Assembly (NCBI RefSeq): GCF_004000745.1
Contig: NZ_BILV01000040.1
Coordinates: 1 to 55,892, forward strand
Reading direction: 5' to 3'
Length of the DNA: 55,892 nt
Source: Paenibacillus barengoltzii NBRC 101215
GTDB taxonomy: Bacteria > Bacillota > Bacilli > Paenibacillales > Paenibacillaceae
The first letter of the stretch is position 1. Each line of letters starts with the position of its first letter. Both the position numbers and the translations under genes were made by a program. Of the stretch, positions 25,583 to 34,478 are shown piece after piece. The notes under the pieces are model-generated. The model was not told the origin of the DNA. It worked only from the letters and a program-made list of their open reading frames with translations, and did no database searches.

Positions 25583-27340
25583 ATGTTTTCGGTTTTAAAA
25601 AATTTGGGTTGGTTTTTCAAACGGGAAAAAAGGCGGTACATCATCGGCTTGTTCCTGCTCATCTTTGTGGGCATCGTGGAACTTGCCCCGCCGCGGCTGC
25701 TTGGCAGCGCCATCGATGAAATCGTGGCCGGCACGGTCACTTGGGCATCATTAACACAATATATTTTACTCATTATCGGCGTACTGATCTTCATTTATCT
25801 CATTACGTACATATGGATGCATTCCCTGTTCGGGGGCTCGAACCTGGTCGAGCGGCTGCTTCGCACTCGGTTTATGAGCCATTTGCTGCGGATGACGCCG
25901 CCGTTCTTCGAGCGGAGCCGCACCGGCGACCTGATGGCCCGGGCGACCAACGATTTGCGGTCGGTGGCCACCACCGCCGGTTTCGGGATGCTGACGCTGA
26001 CCGACTCGACGGCATACCTCACGGTCATCTTCCTGGCCATGAGCACGCTGATCAGTTGGAAGCTGACGTTAGCGGCGATCATCCCCCTCCCTTTTATCGC
26101 CCTGGCGATGAAAATTTACGGGAAAATCATCCATGAGCGATATACCTTGGCTCAGGATGCCTTCGGGGACATGAACGACCAGGTACTGGAATCGGTCGCC
26201 GGGATTCGGGTCATTCGCGCCTATGTTCAGGAGCGTAATGATGAGAAACGTTTTGCGGAAATCACAGATGACGTGTATAAGAAAAACTTGGCCGTCGCCA
26301 AAGTTGATGCTTATTTTGAACCTACGATCCGCTTATGTGTTGGACTCAGCTATGCCATCGGGCTCACGTACGGCATTTATCTTGTCTTTCAAAATGAACT
26401 GACGCTGGGCGATCTCGTAACCTTTAATATGTACCTCGGCATGATGATTTGGCCGATGTTTGCGATCGGCGAACTGATCAACATTATGCAGCGCGGCGGC
26501 GCTTCGCTGGACCGCGTTAACGAAACGTTAAACGTAAAGCCGGACGTCGAGGACGTTCCGAACCCGGTTCCGGTGGAAAGACCGGAAACGATCGAGTTCA
26601 AAGATGTGACCTTCCGTTATCCGACGTCAACGATCAATAATCTCGAGCATATCAACTTAACGATTAAACGCGGCGAGACGCTGGGCATCGTCGGCCGGAC
26701 CGGCAGCGGGAAATCCACCCTGCTCAAGCAATTGCTGCATGAATATCCAGTGGGCAGCGGCGAACTGACGATCTCCGGCGTGCCGATTCAGCAGATTGCC
26801 TTGAAACGGCTGCACAGCTGGATCGGTTATGTACCGCAGGAGCAAATTCTGTTCTCCAAGACGGTACGGCAAAATATCCAGTTCGGCTACCCCGGTGCGT
26901 CCGACGAGAAAATTATGGAGGCGATTCGCACCGCAGCCTTCGACCAAGATCTCGGGACCCTCTCTGACGGGCTGGATACACTGGTCGGCGAGAAAGGTGT
27001 CGCCCTCTCCGGCGGCCAGAAGCAGCGGGTCTCCCTGGCGCGGGCGTTTATCGCCGATCCGGAGCTGTTGATTCTCGACGATGCCCTCTCCGCAGTGGAT
27101 GCCCGGACCGAGGCGCGGATCATCGAGAACATCCGCAGCAAGCGCGCCGGCAAAACGACGCTGATCTCCACGCACCGCCTGTCCGCCATCGAACACGCAG
27201 ATTGGATCGTCGTGCTGGAGAAAGGCAAAATTATCGAAGAAGGTACTCATGATATGCTGCTGCAGTTAGGCGGCTGGTACCGTGAACAATACGAACGTCA
27301 ACAGGTCGAATCGAACCTGACTGACGGGGAGGTGTCTTAA
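25583..27340 (+). CDS. bmrC: Heterodimeric ABC exporter subunit, BmrC/YheI-like
   Basis: 585-residue half-transporter with six transmembrane segments and an ATPase domain. Walker A GRTGSGKST starts at residue 371, the signature LSGGQKQR is canonical, but after the Walker B Asp499 the catalytic position is Asp500 rather than Glu (ILDDALS), so this site is degenerate. That is the known asymmetry of BmrC/BmrD exporters, where one ATP site is non-catalytic. The partner follows 4 bases after the stop. Exports drugs by family analogy. ATG at 25583 after AAAGGAGG. Confidence 0.88.
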   Translation: MFSVLKNLGWFFKREKRRYIIGLFLLIFVGIVELAPPRLLGSAIDEIVAGTVTWASLTQYILLIIGVLIFIYLITYIWMHSLFGGSNLVERLLRTRFMSHLLRMTPPFFERSRTGDLMARATNDLRSVATTAGFGMLTLTDSTAYLTVIFLAMSTLISWKLTLAAIIPLPFIALAMKIYGKIIHERYTLAQDAFGDMNDQVLESVAGIRVIRAYVQERNDEKRFAEITDDVYKKNLAVAKVDAYFEPTIRLCVGLSYAIGLTYGIYLVFQNELTLGDLVTFNMYLGMMIWPMFAIGELINIMQRGGASLDRVNETLNVKPDVEDVPNPVPVERPETIEFKDVTFRYPTSTINNLEHINLTIKRGETLGIVGRTGSGKSTLLKQLLHEYPVGSGELTISGVPIQQIALKRLHSWIGYVPQEQILFSKTVRQNIQFGYPGASDEKIMEAIRTAAFDQDLGTLSDGLDTLVGEKGVALSGGQKQRVSLARAFIADPELLILDDALSAVDARTEARIIENIRSKRAGKTTLISTHRLSAIEHADWIVVLEKGKIIEEGTHDMLLQLGGWYREQYERQQVESNLTDGEVS

Positions 27341-27344
27341 AGCG

Positions 27345-29417
27345 ATGCACACCCATACGGGAAAAGCACTTTTCAAATACGCCTTAACGGCGAAAAAAAC
27401 ATTTATCCTCGCGCTCGTCATGCTGGCGATTGGGGTCGCGGCCGAACTGGCCGGCCCATTTATCGCTCGTACGATGATCGACGATCATATGCTGGCAATC
27501 GAGCAGCCGTTTTACGAAACGACGGTCAAAGACAAATATACCGCCACGTACGATGGCCGCAACTTTAAGCGCGGCGACCGCTTTGCCGAAGGTGAAGCCA
27601 AAGGCAACGAGGTCCGCATATTGCAGGTCGGTAAAAGCTTCGTCTTCGTGGAATCGGCCGTCCCGGACGTCTCCGGCGATCGCAGCTTTAAAGACGGCGT
27701 CCTGACCCTCACCCGGAAGGACGGCGCAAGCACGCAATATCCGGCGCAACAACTTAGCGCGTCTGGTCTGTTTGCTTTTTACAAGCCGGAGGTTCCTGGC
27801 ATTCTGTCGCTGATCGTCTGGTATTTCGTTTTCCTAGCTGTTGCCATTGTGATGGAATTTGGCAAAACCTACTGGCTGCAATCCTCAGCCAACCAAGTCA
27901 TCCGCAAGCTGCGCATGGACGTCTACGCCCATATTCAGCGGCTGCCGGTGCATTTTTTCGATAATCTGCCTGCCGGGAAAGTGGTCTCCCGCGTCACCAA
28001 CGACACGGAGGCGGTGAAGGAATTGTTTATCGCCGTGCTGGCCAACTTCTTCTCCGGTGTGATTAACATGCTGGGCGTGTACGTCGCCTTGTTTATTCTG
28101 GACGTGAGATTGGGCCTCATCTGCTTATTCGTCGTGCCGATCATTTATCTGTGGATCGTTTTCTACCGTAAATTCGCGACGAAATATAACACGATTATCC
28201 GCTCGCGGTTGAGTGAAATCAACGCCATCATCAATGAATCAATTCAGGGGATGTCGATCATCCGAATCTTCCGCCGTGAAGAGCAAACGAGGGAAGAGTT
28301 CGAGAACCTGAACAGTGATTACATGAAGCACCAGAACAAGATGCTGAACTTAAATGCCTTCACTTCGCATAACCTGGTGAATGTCCTGCGGAACGTAGCA
28401 TTTGCGACCGTACTTTGGTATTTCGGTGCAGCGCAGCTTGGCGGTTCCAGCGTCATATCGCTTGGCGTACTGTATGCCTTCGTTGATGTGCTTGGACGGT
28501 TGTTCCAACCGATCACCGGGATGGTCAACCAGCTGGCCGCGCTGGATTCCTCAATGGTTTCCGCCGGCCGGGTGTTCGCGCTGATGGACGAACCGGGTGA
28601 GCCCGTCGTAGACGGCTCGATGCCGCGCTATAAAGGCAATGTAGAGTTCAAAGATGTCTCGTTCGCTTACAAGAAAGACTATGTGTTGAAAAATATTTCC
28701 TTTGAGGCGAAGCAAGGCCAGACGGTTGCTTTGGTCGGACATACCGGCTCCGGTAAAAGCTCGATCATCAACCTGCTCTTCCGGTTCTACGATCCGCAGA
28801 AAGGCACGATCACCATCGACGGCACACCCGTCACGGAGCTGCCGAAGCAATGGATTCGCCAGCATATGGGGATTGTTCTCCAGGATCCATACCTGTTCAC
28901 CGGGACGATCCTGTCGAACGTCACGTTAGGTGACGAACGCATCTCTCGCGAGAAGGCGGAGAAAGCGCTAATCGACGTTGGCGCGGACCGGATCTTGGCT
29001 CACTTGCCGAAGGGTCTGGACGAACCGGTCGTGGAAAAAGGCAGCACGCTGTCCGCCGGCGAACGTCAGCTGATCTCCTTCGCACGGGCATTGGCCTTTG
29101 ACCCGGCAATCCTCATTCTCGATGAGGCGACGGCCAACATTGATACGGAAACCGAAGCGTTGATTCAATCCGCGCTGGAGGTACTAAAACGAGGCCGGAC
29201 GACGTTCATCATCGCCCACCGTTTGTCAACGATCCGCAGTGCCGATCAGATCCTCGTATTGCACCGTGGTGAAATCGTCGAGCGCGGCACACACGAAGAG
29301 CTGCTGGCCCTCGGCGGACGGTACTATCAGATGTACCGGCTGCAATCGGGAGCTGTCGAAGCACCGGCCGCCCCCGGTGCCGGTCCTGCCGTCTCTCCGG
29401 TAGCAAATCCGAGTTAA
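27345..29417 (+). CDS. bmrD: Heterodimeric ABC exporter subunit, BmrD/YheH-like
   Basis: 690-residue partner of the preceding gene. A large extracellular insertion (about 55-150, hydrophilic) lies between the first two membrane segments, a BmrD feature. The ATPase domain has Walker A GHTGSGKSS and Walker B ILILDEATANID with catalytic Glu594, but the signature is LSAGERQL, not LSGGQ. With the partner this gives one degenerate and one full ATP site, as in BmrCD. ATG at 27345, ribosome site GGGGAGGTG. A C-terminal Ala/Pro-rich tail is variable. A terminator follows. Confidence 0.9.
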   Translation: MHTHTGKALFKYALTAKKTFILALVMLAIGVAAELAGPFIARTMIDDHMLAIEQPFYETTVKDKYTATYDGRNFKRGDRFAEGEAKGNEVRILQVGKSFVFVESAVPDVSGDRSFKDGVLTLTRKDGASTQYPAQQLSASGLFAFYKPEVPGILSLIVWYFVFLAVAIVMEFGKTYWLQSSANQVIRKLRMDVYAHIQRLPVHFFDNLPAGKVVSRVTNDTEAVKELFIAVLANFFSGVINMLGVYVALFILDVRLGLICLFVVPIIYLWIVFYRKFATKYNTIIRSRLSEINAIINESIQGMSIIRIFRREEQTREEFENLNSDYMKHQNKMLNLNAFTSHNLVNVLRNVAFATVLWYFGAAQLGGSSVISLGVLYAFVDVLGRLFQPITGMVNQLAALDSSMVSAGRVFALMDEPGEPVVDGSMPRYKGNVEFKDVSFAYKKDYVLKNISFEAKQGQTVALVGHTGSGKSSIINLLFRFYDPQKGTITIDGTPVTELPKQWIRQHMGIVLQDPYLFTGTILSNVTLGDERISREKAEKALIDVGADRILAHLPKGLDEPVVEKGSTLSAGERQLISFARALAFDPAILILDEATANIDTETEALIQSALEVLKRGRTTFIIAHRLSTIRSADQILVLHRGEIVERGTHEELLALGGRYYQMYRLQSGAVEAPAAPGAGPAVSPVANPS

Positions 29418-29423
29418 ACACAA

Positions 29424-29466
29424 AACAACCGTTCCTTAAAATGTAGGAACGGTTGTTGTTTTTTTG
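29424..29466. terminator. Terminator after bmrCD-like operon
   Basis: AACAACCGTTCCT pairs with AGGAACGGTTGTT, followed by GTTTTTTTTG on the plus strand; it also separates the convergent SLH gene. Confidence 0.9.
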
Positions 29467-29469
29467 TCG

Positions 29470-30375
29470 TTATTCGGACAAACGCTTAATTTTTACCTGG
29501 TACTCGCTGGATACGAACGTCTCTGCTTTCGTATCGGTAATGACTTGAATATAATCCATATCCGGTTCAGGGGATTGCAGCTCATAATAAACCGTAGCGG
29601 TTTTCCCGGAGAACTCAACATTCGCAACGCGAATGCCATACCCCGGATTCGGTTGTTGGGCCCGGGTCAAGACGACCTTATTGATTTGGTCATTCACTTT
29701 TTCGACTTCAAAGCTCACCTGATCCTGCACGTTTTGCTCCGCTTCCTTATGTTTGCCTACGAATTCCGCAGCATTGTGAACGAGCCGTGCTGCTTCAATC
29801 CGCGTAATCGCTTGCTTTGGGTGAAACTTCCCTTGCTCGTCCAGACTTGCGATCTTCATCAGCAACAAGGTCTGAATGCTGTTCGCATAATCCGGATTCA
29901 TTTGGTCGGCATCGGCGACCTCAATAAACATTTTAATGGTCGGGTAATTTCCCGTAACGTTAATGGCTTGCATCAGTAGGTCGGCGAAGGCTTCTCGGCT
30001 CAGCTGGCTATTTGGCGCAAAATCCTTCGGTAACTTGATGCCGTTATCCTCTGCAATCCGCAGCGAGGCTGCGTACCATTCGGTATGACCCGAAGGTGGC
30101 AGTGCGCCTTCAGCTTTCGGCTTGAGTTCCAGCGCCTTTACAATCATATGAATACCTTGCGCACCGGTCAGCTTGCCGAGCGGAACGAAATGGTCTTTCG
30201 TGATCCCTTGAATGATCCCTTTCTGTTGCAGCTCTTCCGTCAGCTTCGCGTCCTGTCCGTGCACATCGCTGAAGGCGGACACGGAGGAAGCCAGGAGCAG
30301 CGAACTGGTCATCATCAGGCTGGCAGCCAGTTTCATTTTGCGGTAATTTTTCGATTTTAGATTTGCTTTCTTCAT
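29470..30375 (-). CDS. Secreted S-layer homology (SLH) protein with PrcB-like C-terminus
   Basis: 301 residues. A signal peptide (basic start, hydrophobic stretch ending SSVSA near residue 34) suggests export. Two to three SLH-like motifs follow (AFSDVHGQDAKLTEELQQ; TEWYAASLRIAEDNGI; QAITRIEAARLVHN), usually cell-wall anchoring. The last 90 residues (PNPGYGIRVANVEFSG) resemble the PrcB_C protease-complex domain. The role is probably at the cell surface; the combination suggests interaction with a protease. ATG at 30375 with an AGAGGTG site. Confidence 0.8.
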   Translation of the reverse strand: MKKANLKSKNYRKMKLAASLMMTSSLLLASSVSAFSDVHGQDAKLTEELQQKGIIQGITKDHFVPLGKLTGAQGIHMIVKALELKPKAEGALPPSGHTEWYAASLRIAEDNGIKLPKDFAPNSQLSREAFADLLMQAINVTGNYPTIKMFIEVADADQMNPDYANSIQTLLLMKIASLDEQGKFHPKQAITRIEAARLVHNAAEFVGKHKEAEQNVQDQVSFEVEKVNDQINKVVLTRAQQPNPGYGIRVANVEFSGKTATVYYELQSPEPDMDYIQVITDTKAETFVSSEYQVKIKRLSE

Positions 30376-30464
30376 GTCTTTATCACCTCTGCCCTCCTAG
30401 ACGGCCTGTCCACCAGAAAGGTTGCACTTCTTTTCCCTTTTTTAAGATTTACAATAGGTTCACG

Positions 30465-30767
30465 TTAACCCAGATCGGCACCTTCTGCCGTTCTTCTGCC
30501 CAGCGAAGCCAGCCATTGGCTTCCAAGATCTCGATACCCAGCGCCAAAGAATCCAATCATCGGGATCAGCACCAGCCAGGCCAATATCCCGCCAGCCAGC
30601 ATCTGGCCTGCGATCCGCGGGCCAATAATATAGCCAACGCCCAGCAGCGCGGGATACGTATCCATCCCGATGACGGCGTTTCGAAAACGAAAGATCGTGG
30701 TTTCGATCTCCGTCTTAAATCACACATAATGGATGAACTTCGCCGCGTTTTTTGATTTTCCATTCAC
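30465..30767 (-). pseudogene. Remnant of an OPT-family oligopeptide transporter
   Basis: About 100 codons of the reverse strand read like the C-terminal part of an OPT transporter (PALLGVGYIIGPRIAGQML, then LVLIPMIGFFGAG), with an in-frame TGA at 30720-30722 and no upstream remainder. A complete OPT protein is about 640 residues. It lies between the SLH gene and the CobW-like GTPase. The whole 30376-30898 stretch has no intact gene. Confidence 0.6.
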
Positions 30768-30845
30768 GTGAATCTCTCTCTTCAAGAAAAAGCAGTTTTA
30801 GATTGCCCCGGGGAGAATTAATTTAATCGACACTATAATGAAGAA

Positions 30846-30866
30846 AACCGCGATAGACTCGCGGTT
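30846..30866. terminator. Terminator of the COG0523 GTPase gene
   Basis: AACCGCGA pairs with TCGCGGTT around a five-base loop; the minus strand continues TTCTTC. Confidence 0.55.
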
Positions 30867-30898
30867 CTCTTCTTTTGCCTGGACTAACGTTTGTTATT

Positions 30899-31942
30899 TC
30901 ATTCCGATGCGTTGTGCTCCAGAGCGCGCAATCGCTGCGCCAGCTCCTGCTTGTCGAAGTGCTCTCCGATAAACACGGCCACGTCAGGGACATCCCCTTG
31001 CGGCGTAATTTTCAGGTAATCCGCTTCCCGGTACGCATATTGGAACAGAAAGCGGCTGGCGGTATCGGTAAATCGCAGAACCCCTTTGCCGCGATACACT
31101 TCCCGAGGCAACTCAGCAATAAAACGCTCAAAATCCTCACTGTCCACGGGTCCGTCAAAATAGTGCGTATAGACGGTCACGTGCTCATGCGATGCGTGAG
31201 GATGGGCATGATCATGATTGTGATCGTGATGATGCGCTTCTTGATGATCATGGTGATGATCATCCCCCTCGTGATGATGAGGGTGATGATCGTGGATGTG
31301 ACCCTCATCATCATGAGTAGGGTCATGAGTTTGGGAGTGTGCCCATAATGACGACACCTCCACATCACATTTCACCGCTGGGATGATCTGAGCGTAAGGA
31401 TTCATGCGGCGAAGAAACGCGGTCATTTCCTGCTGGCGATTCGGCTCCAGCAAGTCGATTTTATTCAGGATTAATACGGACCCGCAGCGGATTTGCTCCA
31501 CCATCAGCCGGTAGGTTTTCCCCTGCTGGGATGCGTACAGCTCAGCCAGATGGGCTGCATCCACCACCGTCACCATCGGCTTGATGTCCAGTTTGAGATA
31601 GAGCGACACTTCCGTCACGGCATCAAAGATTTCCATCGGATTGCCTGCGCCCGTCGCCTCGATCACGATCAGATCCGGCTTCTCCCCTTCGATCAATTCC
31701 GCCATCTGTACGCTTAAGTCACCGCGAATCGTGCAGCAAATACAGCCGCCCAGCATCTCTGCCATCGGCACTTCGTTGGAAACCAGCAATCCATCGAGAT
31801 TCACGTCTCCGATTTCGTTCATGATCACGGCCGGACGAAGCCCCTGCTCCTGCCAATAACTGATCAGCCGCTGGAGCAGCGTCGTTTTGCCGCTTCCTAA
31901 AAATCCGGACAATATGTAAACGGGTGTCACCCTGTTTCCCAC
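30899..31942 (-). CDS. CobW/COG0523 metal-trafficking GTPase with His-rich region
   Basis: 347-residue G3E-family GTPase likely to deliver or store zinc or another metal. The P-loop is GSGKTT (residues 16-21), the metal-binding CxCC is at 67-70, and Walker B-like and NKID motifs follow. A histidine- and aspartate-rich region (roughly 200-260) binds metal in related proteins. The C-terminal CobW_C domain is present. The start is GTG at 31942 after AGGAGG; the frame extends to 32068 but lacks a site there. Upstream 190 bases show no clear Zur operator. Confidence 0.87.
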   Translation of the reverse strand: MGNRVTPVYILSGFLGSGKTTLLQRLISYWQEQGLRPAVIMNEIGDVNLDGLLVSNEVPMAEMLGGCICCTIRGDLSVQMAELIEGEKPDLIVIEATGAGNPMEIFDAVTEVSLYLKLDIKPMVTVVDAAHLAELYASQQGKTYRLMVEQIRCGSVLILNKIDLLEPNRQQEMTAFLRRMNPYAQIIPAVKCDVEVSSLWAHSQTHDPTHDDEGHIHDHHPHHHEGDDHHHDHQEAHHHDHNHDHAHPHASHEHVTVYTHYFDGPVDSEDFERFIAELPREVYRGKGVLRFTDTASRFLFQYAYREADYLKITPQGDVPDVAVFIGEHFDKQELAQRLRALEHNASE

Positions 31943-32132
31943 CTTAACAACCTCCTGCCATCGGGATATAAGGATAAAATCATTCGAATGCGAGTGTACA
32001 CCATCCACCCCGGACATGCAACTCCATTTCCTTCCCCCGCCTGAAGCTCCACTCCGGTACAAGCTCACGCTCCTAGCTCGTCAAACATGATACAATGGAC
32101 TTAACCTCCAAAGAAAGGAAGAAGCGAACACG

Positions 32133-32645
32133 ATGAGATCCGTTGATGAACACCGGATGGAAGCGCCGGATGAAGTATCTTGTTTCGTCATTACTGTCTC
32201 TGATACACGGACGGAAGAAACCGATACCAGCGGCCGGTTGATCCAAGATCTGCTTCGGCAGAACGGGTATCATATAGCCCGCTATGTGATCGTGAAGGAC
32301 GAATATGACGGTATCCGCCAGTTGCTGCGGGAAGCCGCTTCCGATCCCGCGATCGAAGCGGTTCTGCTGAGTGGCGGCACCGGCATCGCGCCGCGGGATA
32401 CGACGTTTGAGGCGGTGCGCAGCCTTCTCAACAAAGAGATGCCCGGGTTTGGGGAAATTTTCCGTTACCTCAGCTTTACGGAAGATATCGGTTCGGCCGC
32501 CATCCTCAGCCGTGCAATCGCCGGAACGATCGGCAATACGGCGGTTTTCTCCATGCCCGGTTCCCAGGGCGCGGTGAAGCTGGCGATGGAACGGATTATC
32601 CTTCCCGAGCTGCGTCACGTCATGCGTGAAATTTATAAGAAATAA
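32133..32645 (+). CDS. moaB: MogA/MoaB molybdenum cofactor biosynthesis protein
   Basis: 170-residue protein of the MoaB/MogA family, which adenylylates molybdopterin in molybdenum cofactor synthesis. The conserved LLSGGTGIAPRDTTFEAV segment is at about 85-102 and GSQGAVKLAM near the C-terminus; VTVSDTRTEETDTSG is the N-terminal family signature. ATG at 32133 after AAAGGAAG. No other moa genes are nearby. Confidence 0.9.
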   Translation: MRSVDEHRMEAPDEVSCFVITVSDTRTEETDTSGRLIQDLLRQNGYHIARYVIVKDEYDGIRQLLREAASDPAIEAVLLSGGTGIAPRDTTFEAVRSLLNKEMPGFGEIFRYLSFTEDIGSAAILSRAIAGTIGNTAVFSMPGSQGAVKLAMERIILPELRHVMREIYKK

Positions 32646-32658
32646 GAAATAAAACGCA

Positions 32659-32709
32659 AAAAACCAACCGCTCTCCTTCCTTAAACGAAGGGAAGCAGTT
32701 GGTTTTTTA
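32659..32709. terminator. Bidirectional terminator
   Basis: AAACCAACCGCT pairs with AGCAGTTGGTTT, with an additional inner stem, then TTTAT; convergent genes lie on both sides. Confidence 0.75.
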
Positions 32710-32730
32710 TATGAGGCTCATGCTTTGTCA

Positions 32731-33270
32731 TTACTTCGATCGATTATTCATTTGCGCCAGCAATTTATCAAATATCGTCTGAATCTCTTCTCGGTATGGA
32801 CTATCCTTCTGCGCGCTGGACGAGTAAACCAAGGCAGCATTGTCCTTCACCGAGATGACCGCAGCCTGGCTGGAGACCGACTGGGCGGAGACTGCCTTCT
32901 TGCCATCACCAGTTCCATAAATTTCGGAAATTTCGCGAATCCGATCCTGTTCGCTCGGAAATACGTGTACGATTATAAAATGCCGCGCATCCCCGTTAAT
33001 AAAATAACTGTAGCTAATATTCCCGTCCAGCCCTTCGGCATAGGTTTCATGGGTCAGTTTGATCCCACGCTTCGCACATTCCGCTTTCAATGCTTGCAGC
33101 AGTGCTGTGTTCAGCGTCTTTCCGGTCGTTAATTGGCGTTCGTTCCCTTGCCGATAGCTTTGCATGCTATATTTGTTCATCTCTTCCTTGGCTACCCGTT
33201 GCACATTCCCGCATCCTACGGTTAAAGAGAGCGCCAAGGCGATTCCCAATCCAACCTTCCACCATCTCAT
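32731..33270 (-). CDS. Putative lipoprotein, 179 residues
   Basis: Signal peptide with a lipobox LTVGC (Cys20) predicts a membrane-anchored lipoprotein. The mature part is soluble and alpha/beta in character with no motif that I recognise. ATG at 33270 after AAAGGATGG. Its extracytoplasmic position is inferred from the lipobox. Confidence 0.72.
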   Translation of the reverse strand: MRWWKVGLGIALALSLTVGCGNVQRVAKEEMNKYSMQSYRQGNERQLTTGKTLNTALLQALKAECAKRGIKLTHETYAEGLDGNISYSYFINGDARHFIIVHVFPSEQDRIREISEIYGTGDGKKAVSAQSVSSQAAVISVKDNAALVYSSSAQKDSPYREEIQTIFDKLLAQMNNRSK

Positions 33271-33362
33271 TGGTATCCCATCCTTTATCCTAAGCTAAGC
33301 CAGCTTCGGCCGATGGTGTTAGGTTGTCTCAAGATTCCCCAATTTATACCATGGATTCCGTT

Positions 33363-34361
33363 TCAGTTGATGCAGGAGATGACTTGGCGCCCGATGGCTT
33401 CCCCGGCCAGTACGGTACGAAGCGCCTCCGGCAGCTTCTCCAGCGGATATTCGGTGATGCCACCAGCCAGCACCGACTCCGGCTTCCACGGTCCGGCCAG
33501 AAGCTGCCACAGCTCATGCCGCAACGGTGCCGGACAAAATACAGAATCGATCCCCAGCAAATTCACCCCGCGTAAAATAAAGGGGTACACGTTCGTTTCG
33601 ATCCCGCTGCCGCCGGTTAATCCCGATAAGGCAATCGAGCCGCCATAGCGTACCGACTTCAGCAGGTCGGCCGTCATCGCTCCTCCCACCGGGTTAACGA
33701 TGGCCGCCCAGCGCTCCTTGCCCAGTACGCCTTTGGCGCCCGAAGCCGCCTCCTCTCGGGAGAGGACCTCTGCGGCGCCAAAGGCTGCCAGCTTCTCCCG
33801 CGCCTGCGGCTTCCCAGTGACCGCGGTGACGGTGAAACCGAGCCGGCTGAGGATCGCCACGGCCATGCTGCCCACGCCGCCGGTGGCTCCGAGGACGAGC
33901 ACCGGCCCTTGTCCGGTCGCCAGCCCATTGTCAAGCAGGCGCCGGACCGACAACGCTGCCGTAAACCCCGCCGTTCCGATCGCCATCGCGTCGCGGAACG
34001 AAAGGCCCTCCGGCAGCGGCACCAGCCAGTCGCCCGGGACACGGGCGACTTCGGCGAATCCTCCCGCGTGCGTTACACCCAGCCCGTAACCGGTGCACAG
34101 CACCCGGTCCCCGGGCTTCCACCGTGCATCGCGGGAGGCCGTTACCTCCCCGGCCAGATCAATGCCGGGGATAAAGGGATAGGTTTTAACGATTTTCCCT
34201 TCGGGGATACTTGCCAATCCGTCTTTATAGTTAACGCTGGAATAATGAACCTTGACAGTAACATCAGCGTCAGGAAGCGCCGAGAGGTCAATCTGTTCAA
34301 CCCCTGACCGAAACCCGGACTCATCCTGGTGTACACGAAATGCTCGAAAGGATGAAATCAT
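33363..34361 (-). CDS. YhdH/YhfP-type quinone oxidoreductase (acrylyl-CoA reductase-like)
   Basis: 332-residue medium-chain reductase. The N-terminal SSVNYKDGLA and GIDLAGEV segments are typical of the YhdH/YhfP group; NADP-binding motif VLGATGGVGSMA begins near residue 155. Zinc ligands of classical alcohol dehydrogenases are absent. E. coli YhdH (AcuI) reduces acrylyl-CoA. ATG at 34361 after AGGAGAG. Confidence 0.88.
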   Translation of the reverse strand: MISSFRAFRVHQDESGFRSGVEQIDLSALPDADVTVKVHYSSVNYKDGLASIPEGKIVKTYPFIPGIDLAGEVTASRDARWKPGDRVLCTGYGLGVTHAGGFAEVARVPGDWLVPLPEGLSFRDAMAIGTAGFTAALSVRRLLDNGLATGQGPVLVLGATGGVGSMAVAILSRLGFTVTAVTGKPQAREKLAAFGAAEVLSREEAASGAKGVLGKERWAAIVNPVGGAMTADLLKSVRYGGSIALSGLTGGSGIETNVYPFILRGVNLLGIDSVFCPAPLRHELWQLLAGPWKPESVLAGGITEYPLEKLPEALRTVLAGEAIGRQVISCIN

Positions 34362-34422
34362 CCCCTCACTCTCCTTCCATTTGACTTATGTGCTTAGGAT
34401 GAATGCTCTGTGTAACAAAAGA

Positions 34423-34441
34423 AAGCGGCGCTTGGCCGCTT
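34423..34441 (-). terminator. Terminator of the 2-oxoacid oxidoreductase operon
   Basis: AAGCGGC pairs with GCCGCTT, followed by TCTTTTG on the minus strand, 37 bases after the stop. Confidence 0.6.
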
Positions 34442-34478
34442 CCCTTCCAATCTTGTTCGTCTCACTTCCAGCCTGTTT

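Noticed and set aside
31177..31368. Repetitive His/Asp codons as a possible repeat or CRISPR-like array
   Set aside because: They are codons of the metal-binding region in the COG0523 GTPase, not spaced repeats.
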